The position numbers were made by a program, and so were the translations under genes. 64,000 bases of DNA, taken from Caballeronia sordidicola (GTDB lineage: Bacteria > Pseudomonadota > Gammaproteobacteria > Burkholderiales > Burkholderiaceae). The notes beneath the pieces are model-generated. The model was given only the letters and a program-made list of their open reading frames with translations, was not told where the DNA came from and searched no databases. Shown here one piece after another: positions 19,011-28,509 of this stretch. How positions within the stretch are numbered: the first letter of the stretch is position 1; every line of letters begins with the position of its first letter. Location: contig NZ_MTHB01000063.1 in assembly GCF_002220365.1 (NCBI RefSeq), positions 62,001 through 126,000 of the forward strand, given 5' to 3'.

Positions 19011-19939
19011 CCCAATTAATCAAGCGTGCGTCGGCGGAAGCTCGCGCGTTCGGCAGCAAGCGTCAAGACAAGCTCGACAAGCAAGACAAGAAGCAAGCTA
19101 AGCGCTTGAAGCGCGAGCGCGGAGACGATCTCGACCGCGATCTCGACGACGCACCGCGTATCGATGTCCCCCGCAAGCCGCGTTTCGCGCCCGTGACGTT
19201 CTCGGAAGAGGGCGGTGTGAGGTTCCTCCATTTCGGCACCGAATGGGTGCAGGGCGCGATGCGCCTGAAAAAGCCGAACCACATCGAGCTTGAATACGCA
19301 CAGCAGATGATGGCGTGGCTGTTGTTCATTGAAACGCCGAAGCGCATCGTGCAACTCGGACTCGGCTCGGCCGCGCTGACCAAGTTCGCCCACGCGTTCT
19401 TGAAGCGCGCGAAGGTGGAAGCGGTCGAATTGAACCCGTCCGTCGTGATAGCAGCGCGCACGATGTTCGAACTGCCGAACGACGACGCACGGCTGACTGT
19501 CCACGAGCAGGACGCGTGGGACTTCGTCAACGACCGTGCGAACCATGGCACCATCGGCGCATTGCAGATCGATGTCTACGACGCCACCGCGCGCGGCCCC
19601 GTGCTGGATAGCACCTCGTTCTATCGTGCGTGCCGGGCTTGCCTGACGGCGCCGGCGGGCGTGGTGACGGTCAACCTGTTCGGCGATCATCCGAGCTTCG
19701 TGCTCAATATGAAGCGCCTGAACGAAGCCTTCGATGGCCGCGTGATCGCGTTGCCCGAAGTCCACGACGGCAATCGCATTGCCATCGCGTTCGCCGGTCC
19801 GGAACTCGACATACCGTACGCGCAGCTTGAAAAGCGGGCGAAGCTGATCGAGAAGGAATTGAAGCTGCCGGCCCGTCAATGGGTGAAGGGGCTGGCGATC
19901 AGCGCCGGCGCGGACGACGTGACCAGCTTCTCCATCTGA
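19007..19939 (+). CDS. Spermidine synthase-like methyltransferase-fold protein
   Basis: A 310-residue protein. After an unusual Lys/Gln/Asp-rich N-terminus (residues 14-55, with repeated KQDK-like units, probably disordered and basic) comes a SpeE-like Rossmann domain with VQLGLGSAALTKFAH (glycine-rich loop), VEAVELNPSVV (acidic residue after strand 2) and LQIDVYDATARGP. The canonical polyamine-synthase GGGDG loop is altered to GLGSA, so true spermidine synthase activity is doubtful; many proteins annotated as spermidine synthase-like in this group have unknown substrates. It starts inside the stop of the glycosylase gene (ATGA overlap) and is the last gene of the ubiC operon. Confidence 0.75.
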   Translation: MTQLIKRASAEARAFGSKRQDKLDKQDKKQAKRLKRERGDDLDRDLDDAPRIDVPRKPRFAPVTFSEEGGVRFLHFGTEWVQGAMRLKKPNHIELEYAQQMMAWLLFIETPKRIVQLGLGSAALTKFAHAFLKRAKVEAVELNPSVVIAARTMFELPNDDARLTVHEQDAWDFVNDRANHGTIGALQIDVYDATARGPVLDSTSFYRACRACLTAPAGVVTVNLFGDHPSFVLNMKRLNEAFDGRVIALPEVHDGNRIAIAFAGPELDIPYAQLEKRAKLIEKELKLPARQWVKGLAISAGADDVTSFSI

Positions 19940-20210
19940 TCATCAAGGTATCAAGCTGAAGCACCCAAGGCGAGGTCCGACAACGGACCCGCTGTTTGAC
20001 TGTCATGTCTTCGGACGAGGCAGGACACTACAGCAAGATTACATATGGCTGTTCTCCATCATTACGGTTCGGGTTCGCCCTGCTTGACCCGCTTTTCTGC
20101 GTCCATATACTCCACGTGTTATTTCGGGGCGCTATAAGACTGACGTTTTGACGCGAGACCCGCGCAAAGCCCAGTCAAGCAGCACATTTCAAAAGAAAGA
20201 GGAGAGCGTC

Positions 20211-20465
20211 ATGGCTCAAGAGGCGGTGACCGCCAGTGGTCAAGTTCGCAACAAGCGGTGGCTCTGGCTGCTGATTCTTCCGTGGATCGGCGTGGTCTGG
20301 GTGCCGTTCTATAACAAGATCGAGCCCGTGCTCATGGGCTTTCCGTTTTTCTATTGGTACCAGTTGCTCTGGGTGCTGATCAGCGCGGTGATTACGGCCG
20401 TGGTCTATATGAAGACCAAGCCTGTCCACGATGTTCCCAAGCTCACACCCGGGAGCCCGCGATGA
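20211..20465 (+). CDS. DUF3311 small membrane protein, symporter partner
   Basis: An 84-residue protein with two membrane helices (WLWLLILPWIGVVWVPFY and FYWYQLLWVLISAVITAVVY). This is the arrangement of DUF3311 proteins, which are nearly always encoded just before a sodium:solute symporter of the MctP type, as here. The ATG at 20211 is preceded by AGAGGAGAG, a strong ribosome site. The stop overlaps the symporter start (ATGATGA). A role as accessory subunit of the transporter is inferred from context. Confidence 0.88.
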   Translation: MAQEAVTASGQVRNKRWLWLLILPWIGVVWVPFYNKIEPVLMGFPFFYWYQLLWVLISAVITAVVYMKTKPVHDVPKLTPGSPR

Positions 20466-22015
20466 TGAACTCCACGGCAACCTTCGTCTTCGTCCTGTTT
20501 TTTATCGGCGTGACGATCCTGGGTTTTGTCGCTGCTCACTGGCGCAAGGCCGATCTCGGACAACTCGATGAATGGGGCCTGGGCGGCCGTCGCTTCGGCA
20601 CGATCGTCACGTGGTTCCTGCTCGGCGGCGACCTTTACACGGCGTACACGTTCGTCGCGGTTCCAGCGCTTGTGTTCGGTGCGGGCGCCACCGGCTTCTT
20701 CGCGTTGCCGTACACCATCCTGATCTATCCGTTCGCCTTCGTCGTGTTCCCGAAGCTCTGGGCGATCTCGAAGAAGTTCGGCTACGTCACCGCTGCCGAC
20801 TTCGTTCACGCTAGGTACAACAGCCGCATGCTGGCATTGGCCATTGCCGTGACGGGGATTATCGCGACGATGCCGTACATTGCGTTGCAGCTTGTCGGTA
20901 TTGAAGTGGTGATCGGCGCGCTCGGCTTCGATACCTCGGGCTTCGTCGGCGATCTGCCGCTGATCATCGCGTTCGCGATTCTCGCGGCCTACACGTACAC
21001 GTCAGGCCTGCGCGCGCCGGCCATGATCGCGGTCGTGAAGGACGTGCTGATCTACATCACGATCATCGCGGCAATGATCATCATCCCGGCGCAGCTCGGC
21101 GGCTTCGGCGCGATCTTCGCCCATGTCGATCCGGCGAAAATCCTGCTGAAGGCACCGGATGCGTCGAGCCTGAACGGCTACAGCGCGTACGCCACGTTGG
21201 CGGTCGGGTCAGCGCTTGCGCTGTTCCTGTATCCGCACTCGGTGACGGCGGTGCTGTCGTCGAAGTCGGGTAACACGATCCGCCGCAACATGGCGCTGCT
21301 GCCGGCTTATTCGCTGGTGCTCGGTTTGCTCGCGTTGCTGGGTTACATGGCGCTGGCATCGGGCGTAAAGGACATGCCGGAATTCGCCCCGTACTTCAAG
21401 GCGTACGGTTCGAACTTCGCCGTCCCGGCACTGTTCCTGCACTTCTTCCCGTCGTGGTTCGTAGGCGTGGCGTTTGCCGCAATCGGTATTGGCGCGCTGG
21501 TTCCGGCGGCAATCATGTCGATCGCTGCCGCCAACCTGTACACGCGTAACGTGCATAAGGAGTTCGTGAACACGAACATGACGCCGGAGCAGGAAACCAA
21601 TGTTGCGAAGCTGGTATCGCTGCTGGTGAAGGTGGGCGCTGTCGTGTTTATTCTTGCGCTGCCGCTGACTTACGCCATCCAGCTGCAACTGCTCGGCGGG
21701 ATCTGGATTATCCAGACGCTGCCGGCGCTGGTGCTTGGTCTGTACACGCGGGTTCTTGATCACCGTGGCTTGCTGCTCGGCTGGGCTGCCGGCATTGCAA
21801 CGGGTACGTGGATGGCGGTGTCGCTGAAACTGGCGGGCTCGATCTTCACGATCCACCTGTTCGGCTATGCGATCCCCGGTTACGCCGCGGTATGGGCACT
21901 GGTCGTGAATCTGGTGGTATCGATCGTGGTGAGCATTGCGGTGCGTGTGATCGGTCTGAAGCGCTCGGACGACCGTACGAGCCCTGAGGATTATCTCGAC
22001 GTCGCGGAAACCTGA
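20462..22015 (+). CDS. Sodium:solute symporter, MctP-like monocarboxylate transporter
   Basis: About 517 residues with 13 predicted membrane helices, of the SSS family. Conserved pieces are GLGGRRFGTIVTWFLLGGDLY, YTAYTFVAVPALVFG, KFGYVTAADFVHARYNSRML, and SALALFLYPHSVTAVLSSKS with its helix break. With the DUF3311 partner it matches MctP-type transporters for lactate, pyruvate, acetate or related monocarboxylates; the exact substrate cannot be set from sequence. Two adjacent ATG codons (20462, 20465) could start it, both overlapping the DUF3311 stop. A perfect terminator follows at 22067. Confidence 0.88.
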   Translation: MMNSTATFVFVLFFIGVTILGFVAAHWRKADLGQLDEWGLGGRRFGTIVTWFLLGGDLYTAYTFVAVPALVFGAGATGFFALPYTILIYPFAFVVFPKLWAISKKFGYVTAADFVHARYNSRMLALAIAVTGIIATMPYIALQLVGIEVVIGALGFDTSGFVGDLPLIIAFAILAAYTYTSGLRAPAMIAVVKDVLIYITIIAAMIIIPAQLGGFGAIFAHVDPAKILLKAPDASSLNGYSAYATLAVGSALALFLYPHSVTAVLSSKSGNTIRRNMALLPAYSLVLGLLALLGYMALASGVKDMPEFAPYFKAYGSNFAVPALFLHFFPSWFVGVAFAAIGIGALVPAAIMSIAAANLYTRNVHKEFVNTNMTPEQETNVAKLVSLLVKVGAVVFILALPLTYAIQLQLLGGIWIIQTLPALVLGLYTRVLDHRGLLLGWAAGIATGTWMAVSLKLAGSIFTIHLFGYAIPGYAAVWALVVNLVVSIVVSIAVRVIGLKRSDDRTSPEDYLDVAET

Positions 22016-22066
22016 TCGGAAAGGGAAAAACGGGCGATCCAACCCCGTTCCGACCCGAAAGCTGGT

Positions 22067-22098
22067 AAAACGCCCGTAACGGATGTTGCGGGCGTTTT
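22067..22098 (+). terminator. Terminator of the DUF3311-symporter operon
   Basis: AAAACGCCCGTAAC and GTTGCGGGCGTTTT form a near-perfect 14-bp stem (one A-G mismatch) around a GGAT loop, ending in a T run. Confidence 0.85.
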
Positions 22099-22163
22099 GT
22101 CTTTCGGCGTCCGGTTTCATCAACCTTTTGTCCGTCTTTTGCTCGTCAACTCATCGGAACCGC

Positions 22164-23273
22164 ATGTCCTCGACCGATACGACCCGGCCTCATCGCAGCC
22201 AGGCACGACGCGCGCTGCATGTGCTCGGCTCACCGTATTTTCGTTATCGCTACGCCAAATACCTGCATGCGGTGCGCGTGGCGCTGGCCATGCTTGCGTC
22301 GATTGCGCTGACGTCGGGCATCAACATTCCCCACGGCGAATGGTCGTCGGTGACCTTGCTGGTGGTGATCGGCGGCTTGCAGCATCACGGCAATATTCGC
22401 AAGAAAGCAGCGGAGCGCGCGGTTGGTACGCTGCTTGGCGCGTCGCTCGGTCTAGGGCTGATCCTGCTGCAGTCGACGACCCATTCGACCATGGTCACGT
22501 ACGTGCTCCTGGCAGTGATTGCCGGGGTCTGCGCGTATCACGCCATCGGCAAGCCAGGGTATATCGCGTTGCTGACGGCCATCACGACGATCATCGTCGC
22601 GGGACACGGCGACCTGTCCATCGAAGTTGGACTGTGGCGCACCTTGACGGTGTTGATCGGGATCGTGATCGCGCTCGCGTTTTCGTTCGTGCTGCCGCAA
22701 TACGCCACCTATTCGTGGCGCTATCGGCTCGCCGACAACATGCGCGACAGCGCGCGGATTTACGGCGCAATCATGGATGGAAGGCCATTGTCCGCCGACA
22801 TCCTGACCAAGCGGTTCCTCACGATGAACTCACGGCTGGTGAGTTCGCGTTCATTGCTGGCGTCGGTGGCGAAAGAAATCGACGTGCCGGTGGTGGTGCT
22901 CGACGACATCCAGCGCCAGCACCGGTCAATTCTCAGCGCACTGGAAATGATGGCGGCAGCCATGCCGGCCGCCGCGCCAGGATTTGCCGAGAGCCCTCAC
23001 ACGGACGAGCGCGCGGTGCGGCACACGTTGCTGCTGGTTGCACGCGCGTTGCGTTTTGGGCGCGTCGGTCTGCTGCACGCCGCGACCGGGTCTGCCGCAG
23101 CGGCCGCGCGACTGGAACAGACGGCGAATGTCGCGGCGGCCCTCGCACCCGAACTGCAGGGGCCGTACTGGCTTGCGCAACGGCTGGCGGAACAGGTCGA
23201 TCGATTGCGTTTGCGGCTGATCGAGATCGAGCGGCAATGGAACATCGAGGGCGCGCAGCCGTTTCATCGATAA
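22164..23273 (+). CDS. FUSC-type (aromatic acid exporter-like) membrane protein
   Basis: A 369-residue inner-membrane protein. The N-terminal half has about six helices, including VRVALAMLASIALTSGI, SSVTLLVVIGGLQ, TLLGASLGLGLILL, YVLLAVIAGVCAYHAI and LTVLIGIVIALAFSFVL. KKAAERAVGTLLGASLG is the typical RaxxRxxGTxxG signature of FUSC/YccS/AaeB-type proteins. The C-terminal half is cytoplasmic and helical. Relatives export aromatic carboxylates or similar compounds; the substrate here is unknown. The ATG at 22164 has GGAACC upstream and gives a sensible N-terminus, while the open frame before it (from 22083) overlaps the terminator. Confidence 0.8.
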   Translation: MSSTDTTRPHRSQARRALHVLGSPYFRYRYAKYLHAVRVALAMLASIALTSGINIPHGEWSSVTLLVVIGGLQHHGNIRKKAAERAVGTLLGASLGLGLILLQSTTHSTMVTYVLLAVIAGVCAYHAIGKPGYIALLTAITTIIVAGHGDLSIEVGLWRTLTVLIGIVIALAFSFVLPQYATYSWRYRLADNMRDSARIYGAIMDGRPLSADILTKRFLTMNSRLVSSRSLLASVAKEIDVPVVVLDDIQRQHRSILSALEMMAAAMPAAAPGFAESPHTDERAVRHTLLLVARALRFGRVGLLHAATGSAAAAARLEQTANVAAALAPELQGPYWLAQRLAEQVDRLRLRLIEIERQWNIEGAQPFHR

Positions 23274-23297
23274 GCGGGTGAGCGGGTGAGCGGGCGA
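23274..23297. repeat. 8-bp tandem repeat, about three copies
   Basis: GCGGGTGA twice and GCGGGCGA once directly after the FUSC gene stop codon. Confidence 0.75.
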
Positions 23298-23327
23298 CGG
23301 GTGAATACTCTGCGCTCCGAGCGTTCG

Positions 23328-23744
23328 CTATCCTTCGAGGTCGTCCATTACGCTCACCATCCAGGGGATGCCGAATCGGTCGGACACCATGCCGAACCCA
23401 CTTGTCCAGAACGTCCGTTGCCACGCCATCCGGATGTCACCGCCTTCGCTGAGAGCCGCGAACATTTTCTGGCCGGATTCGACATCGTCAGCGGCTATCG
23501 AAATACTGAAACCCGAGAAAACCTGTGGCGTGGCATTTACGCCATCGGACGCCATGATCAGGCTTGACCCTATCCTGAACGTCGCGTGCATGACCTTGTC
23601 CAGCCATTCGGGCGTGGCGTTCACGCCTTCGGGGGAATCCTTGAATTGCAGCACGGACAATGTTTGCGCGCCGAGCGCTTTTTGGTAGAACGCGAGCGCT
23701 TCTTCGGTGCGGCCGTTGAAGAACAAATAGGGTTCGAGACGCAT
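23328..23744 (-). CDS. PhnB-like VOC family protein
   Basis: A 138-residue single-domain protein of the PhnB/YjdN group of the vicinal-oxygen-chelate superfamily. Recognisable parts are LEPYLFFNGRTEEALAFYQ at the start, VMHATFRIGSSLIMASDG in the middle and the finish FGMVSDRFGIPWMVSV. Members of this group often lack a bound metal and have unknown reactions. The ATG at 23744 has AGGAG six bases upstream on the minus strand; the TTG two codons earlier does not. It converges with the FUSC gene. Confidence 0.85.
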   Translation of the reverse strand: MRLEPYLFFNGRTEEALAFYQKALGAQTLSVLQFKDSPEGVNATPEWLDKVMHATFRIGSSLIMASDGVNATPQVFSGFSISIAADDVESGQKMFAALSEGGDIRMAWQRTFWTSGFGMVSDRFGIPWMVSVMDDLEG

Positions 23745-23842
23745 TGGCAACTCCTGGTGAGTCGGGCAGCTTCGCCGCCCGTGGCCAAAAGTCTAGCCCA
23801 CGCCGCAGCGCTAAAAACGCACGCCGCAGCCTCGATCCGCAT

Positions 23843-23880
23843 AAAAAAAGGCGTCGGCGCAATAGCGCCGACGCCCGTTT
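23843..23880 (-). terminator. Terminator of tal
   Basis: Perfect 11-bp stem GGCGTCGGCGC / GCGCCGACGCC with a 4-base loop. Read on the minus strand it is followed by seven T. It lies 35 bases after the tal stop. Confidence 0.88.
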
Positions 23881-23914
23881 TCAGACGCGAAATTCAGGTG
23901 TTGCAACCGCGAAA

Positions 23915-24868
23915 TTATTTCAGCGCTTCGATCAGTTTTTCGAGCTTGACTGCGTCGGCAGCGAACGCGCGGATGCCCTCTGCAAGCTTTTCGGTTGCCA
24001 TTGCGTCGTCGTTGACGAGGAAGCGGAAGCTCGATTCATCGATATCGATCTTGCTTACCGGATCGTTCGCGACCGCTTCCGGCGACAGCTTGCGTTCGAC
24101 TTTGTCGTTGCTCTCGGCGAGCTTTTTCAGCAGGTCCGGGCTGATGGTGAGCAGGTCGCAGCCGGCCAGTTCGGTGATCTGGTTGATCGTGCGAAAACTC
24201 GCGCCCATCACTTCGGTCTTGTAGCCGAATTTCTTGTAGTACGCGTAGATCTTGCGAACCGATTGCACGCCCGGATCGTTCGCGCCGCCCATCTTGACTT
24301 CGTCCCAATCTGCGCCCGCCGACTTCTTGTACCAGTCGTAGATGCGGCCGACGAACGGCGAGATCAGTTGCGCACCGGCGTCCGCTGCGGCTGCAGCTTG
24401 CGCGGTCGAGAACAGCAGCGTCATGTTGCAGTGGATGCCTTCCTTCTGCAGCACTTCCATCGCGCGGATGCCCTCCCATGTCGATGCCAGCTTGACGAGG
24501 ATGCGCTTGCGGTCGATGCCCGAGTCTTCATACAGCTTGATGATGTCGTGGCCCTTCGCAATGGAACCCTTGATGTCAAACGACAGGCGGGCGTCCACTT
24601 CGGTTGACACACGTCCCGGGACGATCTTCAGGATTTCCTTGCCGAAAGCAATCAGCAGCTGATCGATGATCTGGCCCATCGGCTTGCTGGCGTGCTCCTT
24701 GACGGTCTTCTCGAGCAGCGGCTTGTAGGCATCGTTCTGGACGGCCTTGAGGATCAGCGACGGGTTCGTGGTCGCGTCTTGCGGCTTGAACTCGCCGAGT
24801 TGCTGGAAGTTGCCGGTATCGGCGACAACGGTGGTGTATTGCTTGAGCTGGTCGAGAGCGGTGGTCAT
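23915..24868 (-). CDS. tal: Transaldolase
   Basis: A 317-residue class I aldolase of the non-oxidative pentose phosphate pathway, moving a dihydroxyacetone unit from sedoheptulose 7-phosphate to glyceraldehyde 3-phosphate. Motifs are [10 protein letters not shown], the [12 protein letters not shown] signature, EVDARLSFD, and [14 protein letters not shown] with the Schiff-base lysine. [19 protein letters not shown] and [17 protein letters not shown] complete the barrel. Length and start match TalB-type enzymes. It is a single gene with its own terminator. Confidence 0.95.
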   Translation of the reverse strand: MTTALDQLKQYTTVVADTGNFQQLGEFKPQDATTNPSLILKAVQNDAYKPLLEKTVKEHASKPMGQIIDQLLIAFGKEILKIVPGRVSTEVDARLSFDIKGSIAKGHDIIKLYEDSGIDRKRILVKLASTWEGIRAMEVLQKEGIHCNMTLLFSTAQAAAAADAGAQLISPFVGRIYDWYKKSAGADWDEVKMGGANDPGVQSVRKIYAYYKKFGYKTEVMGASFRTINQITELAGCDLLTISPDLLKKLAESNDKVERKLSPEAVANDPVSKIDIDESSFRFLVNDDAMATEKLAEGIRAFAADAVKLEKLIEALK

Positions 24869-25291
24869 ATCTGGTCTTCGGCGCGTTATGCCGTTGTCAA
24901 AGATGCGGAGTGCCCGCGGGTGAAAGGGTTATGCGAGGCCGCCGGTGCTGGTGCTGCGCCAAAGCTGCTGGCGAGCGGCTCGCCCAAGATTGCCATTCTA
25001 TTCCTGCCGCGCCATTTGGCGCAGAGAACGCCGTGATCCGCGGCCATGCTTCCTGCTTTCGGCCGCTGAACCGCCGCGTTGCATACGCTGTTCAACTCGT
25101 TTCGACGGCAGGTGGCTTCGAGAGTTCACCCGCCGCGCCAGTCTCCGCGGTTGCTGACATGCGAGTCCAGGGTGGCGGGTGTTGTGCGGGAGCCATGCCC
25201 ATGACTGTGCAATTACGATGCCAGAGCCCGGCATAGGCTCACGGCCTATTACACGTTGTTCGCGTGAACATTTCGCGTCGATACGATCAAT
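24869..25291. other. 423-bp intergenic region upstream of tal
   Basis: Must contain the tal promoter; no clear sigma-70 boxes stand out. Open frames here lack ribosome sites and protein character. No repeats or RNA genes were seen. Confidence 0.45.
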
Positions 25292-26479
25292 CTACGCCCG
25301 CCGCGCGTTGAGCACAATCTGCGTGACGACGCCCGCTACCAGACCCCAGAACGCCGAGCCGATCGACAGCAGCGTCAGTCCGGACGCGGTGACCATGAAC
25401 GTGACGAGGGCGGCTTCGCGCTGGCGCAGGTCGCTCATCGCATTGGTGAGGCCGCTCATGATCGAGCCGAACAAAGCCAGCGCGGCGACTGACACCACCA
25501 GCGCTTTCGGCATCGACGCGAACAAGGCGGCGATGGTTGCACCGAACACGCCGGCCAGGAGATAGAAAATCCCGCACCAGACGGCGGCCATGTAGCGCTT
25601 CGAGGGATCTTCGTTGGCTTCGGGGCCGGTGCAGATGGCGGCGGTGATGGCGGCCAGGTTGATGCCGTGAGAGCCGAACGGCGCGAGCACCAGCGACGCG
25701 AGGCCGGTCGTCGCGATCAGCGGCGCGGACGGGGTGTTATAGCCGTCCGCGCGCAGCACGGCGATGCCGGGCACGTTCTGGGAGGCCACCGCGACCACGA
25801 ACAGCGGTATGCCGATACTGATGACCGCCGCGAGCGAGAAGTGCGGCAGGGTGAAAACAGGGTGGGCGAGCGCGACGTGGAACTGGCTGAAGTCGAGCAA
25901 ACCGAGCAACCCAGCGGCTATGATGCCAACCACGAGCGTCATGAGGATGGCATAGCGGGACGCGAGGCGTTTCACGACCAGATACGTGAAGAACATCGCC
26001 AGGACGAGCGCGGTCTGGAACTGGGCGGCCTTGAATATCTCGATGCCGATTTCGAACAGGATGCCGGCCAGCAGGGCGGCCGCGATGCTGGCGGGGATTT
26101 TCCGCATGAGCGTATCGAACCAGCCGGTGAGCCCCACGATGGTGAGCAAAACCGCGCAGACAACGAACGCGCCGATGGCATCGGGATACGCCACGTTCGG
26201 AAGCGACGTCACGAGGAGCGCCGCGCCGGGCGTCGACCAGGCGGAGACGATCGGCGCGCGAAACGTGAGCGACAGGCCGATCGTGCACAGCGCCATGCCA
26301 ATCGAGAGCGCCCAGATCCAGGAGGAAATCTGGGCATCGGAGAGATGGGCGGCACGCCCGGCCTGGAACATGAGGACGAGCGAACTGGTATAGCCCGTCA
26401 TCATGGCGACGAATCCGGCGACGAGCGCGGAAATGGAGGAATCGGCGAGGGGGCGGAAGGTCGTGGCGGGCGGATTCAT
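25292..26479 (-). CDS. benE: BenE-type benzoate/H+ symporter
   Basis: A 395-residue transporter with about 12 membrane helices. The N-terminus carries SISALVAGFVAMMTGYTSSL, followed by SSWIWALSIGMALCTIGLSL and the substrate-site segment PIVSAWSTPGAALL, all typical of BenE proteins of the benzoate:H+ symporter family. The segment GSHGINLAAITAAICTGPEA is also family-specific. It imports benzoate or related aromatic acids; no benzoate catabolic genes are within the window, so its substrate stays an inference from family. It appears monocistronic. Confidence 0.9.
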   Translation of the reverse strand: MNPPATTFRPLADSSISALVAGFVAMMTGYTSSLVLMFQAGRAAHLSDAQISSWIWALSIGMALCTIGLSLTFRAPIVSAWSTPGAALLVTSLPNVAYPDAIGAFVVCAVLLTIVGLTGWFDTLMRKIPASIAAALLAGILFEIGIEIFKAAQFQTALVLAMFFTYLVVKRLASRYAILMTLVVGIIAAGLLGLLDFSQFHVALAHPVFTLPHFSLAAVISIGIPLFVVAVASQNVPGIAVLRADGYNTPSAPLIATTGLASLVLAPFGSHGINLAAITAAICTGPEANEDPSKRYMAAVWCGIFYLLAGVFGATIAALFASMPKALVVSVAALALFGSIMSGLTNAMSDLRQREAALVTFMVTASGLTLLSIGSAFWGLVAGVVTQIVLNARRA

Positions 26480-26664
26480 GCGAAACCTTGAGGGGCGATC
26501 GCAGATCGTACTGGCCGCACGGGATCAAGGGCAGTGACAGTCTGAAAAAAAATCGCCGTGCCACTTTAAAGCGAGATCAATAAAAACCGGCAAGGGGGCC
26601 GTATAAACCCTTGAATTTGTACTGAACGGCGAGCGAGGAATAGGATCCGGGTGACAAGCGCCGG

Positions 26665-27840
26665 TTATTTGGAAAGCGCCCGCATTGCGCTTTCAAGCCC
26701 GCCAAGCGTCAACCCAAACATTCGACCGCCCAATATTTGCCGAATAATCGATACCGATTGCCGATATTCCCAAAGCCTTTCAGGCTCAGGATTGAGCCAG
26801 GCGAAACGGGGGAACTGGTCGGCGAGCCGTCTTAGCCAGACCGCGCCGGCTTCGGCATTGTTATATTCAACCGATCCACCGGGTTGAACGACTTCGTACG
26901 GACTCATGGTTGCATCGCCGACAAAAATCAGTTTTGTATCGGGCGAAAATTTGTGCAGCACGTCAAACGTGGCGGTACGCTCGCCATGCCGTCTCCGGTT
27001 GTTTTTCCAGAGATAGTCATAAACGCAGTTATGGAAGTAGAAAAACTCCAGATGTTTGAATTCTGATTTCGCCGCGGAAAAGATTTCTTCGACGCGCTTG
27101 ATATGGTCGTCCATTGATCCGCCCACATCCAGCAGCATCAGGACCTTCACATTGTTATGCCGCTCCGGCACCATCTTCAGATCGAGCCAGCCGGCATTGG
27201 CGGCGGTGCTGCGAATGGTGTCGGGGAGATCAAGTTCATCGGCGGCGCCTTCTCGCGCGAAACGCCGCAAGCGCCGCAACGCCACTTTGATATTGCGTGT
27301 CCCTATCTCGACCTGATCGTCGTAATCCTTGTAGGCGCGTTCGTCCCAAACCTTGACGGCCGTCCGGTTGCCCGCGGAATCCCCGCCAATCCGAATCCCC
27401 TCCGGATTAAATCCGCCATTGCCGAACGGCGACGTCCCGCCTGAACCAATCCACTTGCTGCCGCCTTCGTGCCGCTCATTCTGTTCATCGAGAAGTTGCT
27501 TCAGCCGTTCCATCAGCTTGTCGATACCGCCCAGCGCTTCTATCTGGCGTTTTTCCTCGGGCGTGAAATCCCGTTCCAGGCGTTTCTTGAGCCAGTCGAG
27601 CGGCACATCGAATGCGTCTTCATCCAGTGTCGCTATACCGTTGAAATAGGCGCCGAACGCCTGATCGAATTTATCGAAGTATTTCTCGTCCTTGATCAGC
27701 GTCATGCGCGCGAGAAAATAGAACTCGTCGATAGACGGCCCGATTACTTGTGCCTTGAGTGCCTCAAGCAGCGTCAGGTATTCCTTGACCGAAACCGGTA
27801 ACTTGGCGCCGCGCAGAGAATAGAAAAAATCGATCAGCAT
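26665..27840 (-). CDS. VWA domain protein, CoxE-like
   Basis: A 391-residue cytosolic protein. The first 60 residues (MLIDFFYSLRGAKLPVSVKEYLTLL) and the C-terminal von Willebrand A domain, with the metal-site motif LLDVGGSMDDHIKRVEE (a D-x-G-x-S variant of MIDAS) and FVGDATMSPYE, match CoxE-like VWA proteins. These work with MoxR AAA+ ATPases to assemble or activate metalloenzyme complexes, as CoxD/CoxE do for CO dehydrogenase. A MoxR gene lies two genes upstream on the same strand. The client protein is unknown. Confidence 0.87.
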   Translation of the reverse strand: MLIDFFYSLRGAKLPVSVKEYLTLLEALKAQVIGPSIDEFYFLARMTLIKDEKYFDKFDQAFGAYFNGIATLDEDAFDVPLDWLKKRLERDFTPEEKRQIEALGGIDKLMERLKQLLDEQNERHEGGSKWIGSGGTSPFGNGGFNPEGIRIGGDSAGNRTAVKVWDERAYKDYDDQVEIGTRNIKVALRRLRRFAREGAADELDLPDTIRSTAANAGWLDLKMVPERHNNVKVLMLLDVGGSMDDHIKRVEEIFSAAKSEFKHLEFFYFHNCVYDYLWKNNRRRHGERTATFDVLHKFSPDTKLIFVGDATMSPYEVVQPGGSVEYNNAEAGAVWLRRLADQFPRFAWLNPEPERLWEYRQSVSIIRQILGGRMFGLTLGGLESAMRALSK

Positions 27841-27881
27841 GCCGGGCTCCTTGCCCCAAATCTGTCGCGCTACGGGTTGCG

Positions 27882-28496
27882 CTACGAGTCAAGCGGCAAG
27901 TCGAACCGTGCCTCGAGTTTCGCGCGCAGGTTCGCGCGCACGGCTGGCCACTCGGACTCGATAATCGAAAATACCACCGTATCGCGGTAAATGCCGTCCC
28001 GCCCGATCTGGTGATTGCGCAGGATTCCGTCTTCCTTCGCCCCCAACCGCGCAATAGCCGCGCGCGATTGACGGTTCATGAAGTGAGTCCGGAACTCGAC
28101 GGCGATGGCATTCAGCGTATCGAACGCATGCGCGAGCAGGAGCAGCTTGGCTTCGGTGTTGATCGCCGTGCGCTGCATGCGTTTTGCATACCACGTGCTG
28201 CCTATCTCAAGCCGCCGATGCGCCGCCTCGACATTCATATAACGCGTGCTGCCGATCACGTCGCCTGTCCTTGCGTCGATGATGGTGAACGGTTGCGCGC
28301 CCGCTGAATCGCGCATGGCGAGCGCCGTGTCCATCCATGCGGCGATCGTCTCGGGCGAGGGGACGCTCGTGTACCAGAGCTTCCACAACTCGCCGTCCGC
28401 GGCGGCGTTGGCGAGCGCTTCCTGGTGCTCGCGCTCGAGCGGCACGAGTCTCACATGCCTGCCTTCCAGCGTAACCGGATCAATCCAGCGGCTCAT
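27882..28496 (-). CDS. GNAT family N-acetyltransferase (RimJ/RimL-like)
   Basis: A 204-residue acetyltransferase. The N-terminal RHVRLVPLEREHQEAL, IIDARTGDVIGSTRY, RRLEIGSTWYAKRMQRTAIN and NRQSRAAIARLGAKEDGILRNH are the usual blocks of the Acetyltransf_3 (RimJ/RimL) group, the last being the acetyl-CoA/substrate C-terminal part. Members acetylate N-terminal or side-chain amines of proteins or small molecules. It sits between the MoxR and VWA genes, 41 bases from one and 13 from the other, in one apparent operon. The ATG is followed by a standard start; the substrate is unknown. Confidence 0.87.
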   Translation of the reverse strand: MSRWIDPVTLEGRHVRLVPLEREHQEALANAAADGELWKLWYTSVPSPETIAAWMDTALAMRDSAGAQPFTIIDARTGDVIGSTRYMNVEAAHRRLEIGSTWYAKRMQRTAINTEAKLLLLAHAFDTLNAIAVEFRTHFMNRQSRAAIARLGAKEDGILRNHQIGRDGIYRDTVVFSIIESEWPAVRANLRAKLEARFDLPLDS

Positions 28497-28509
28497 ACGT
28501 GCAGCCCTT

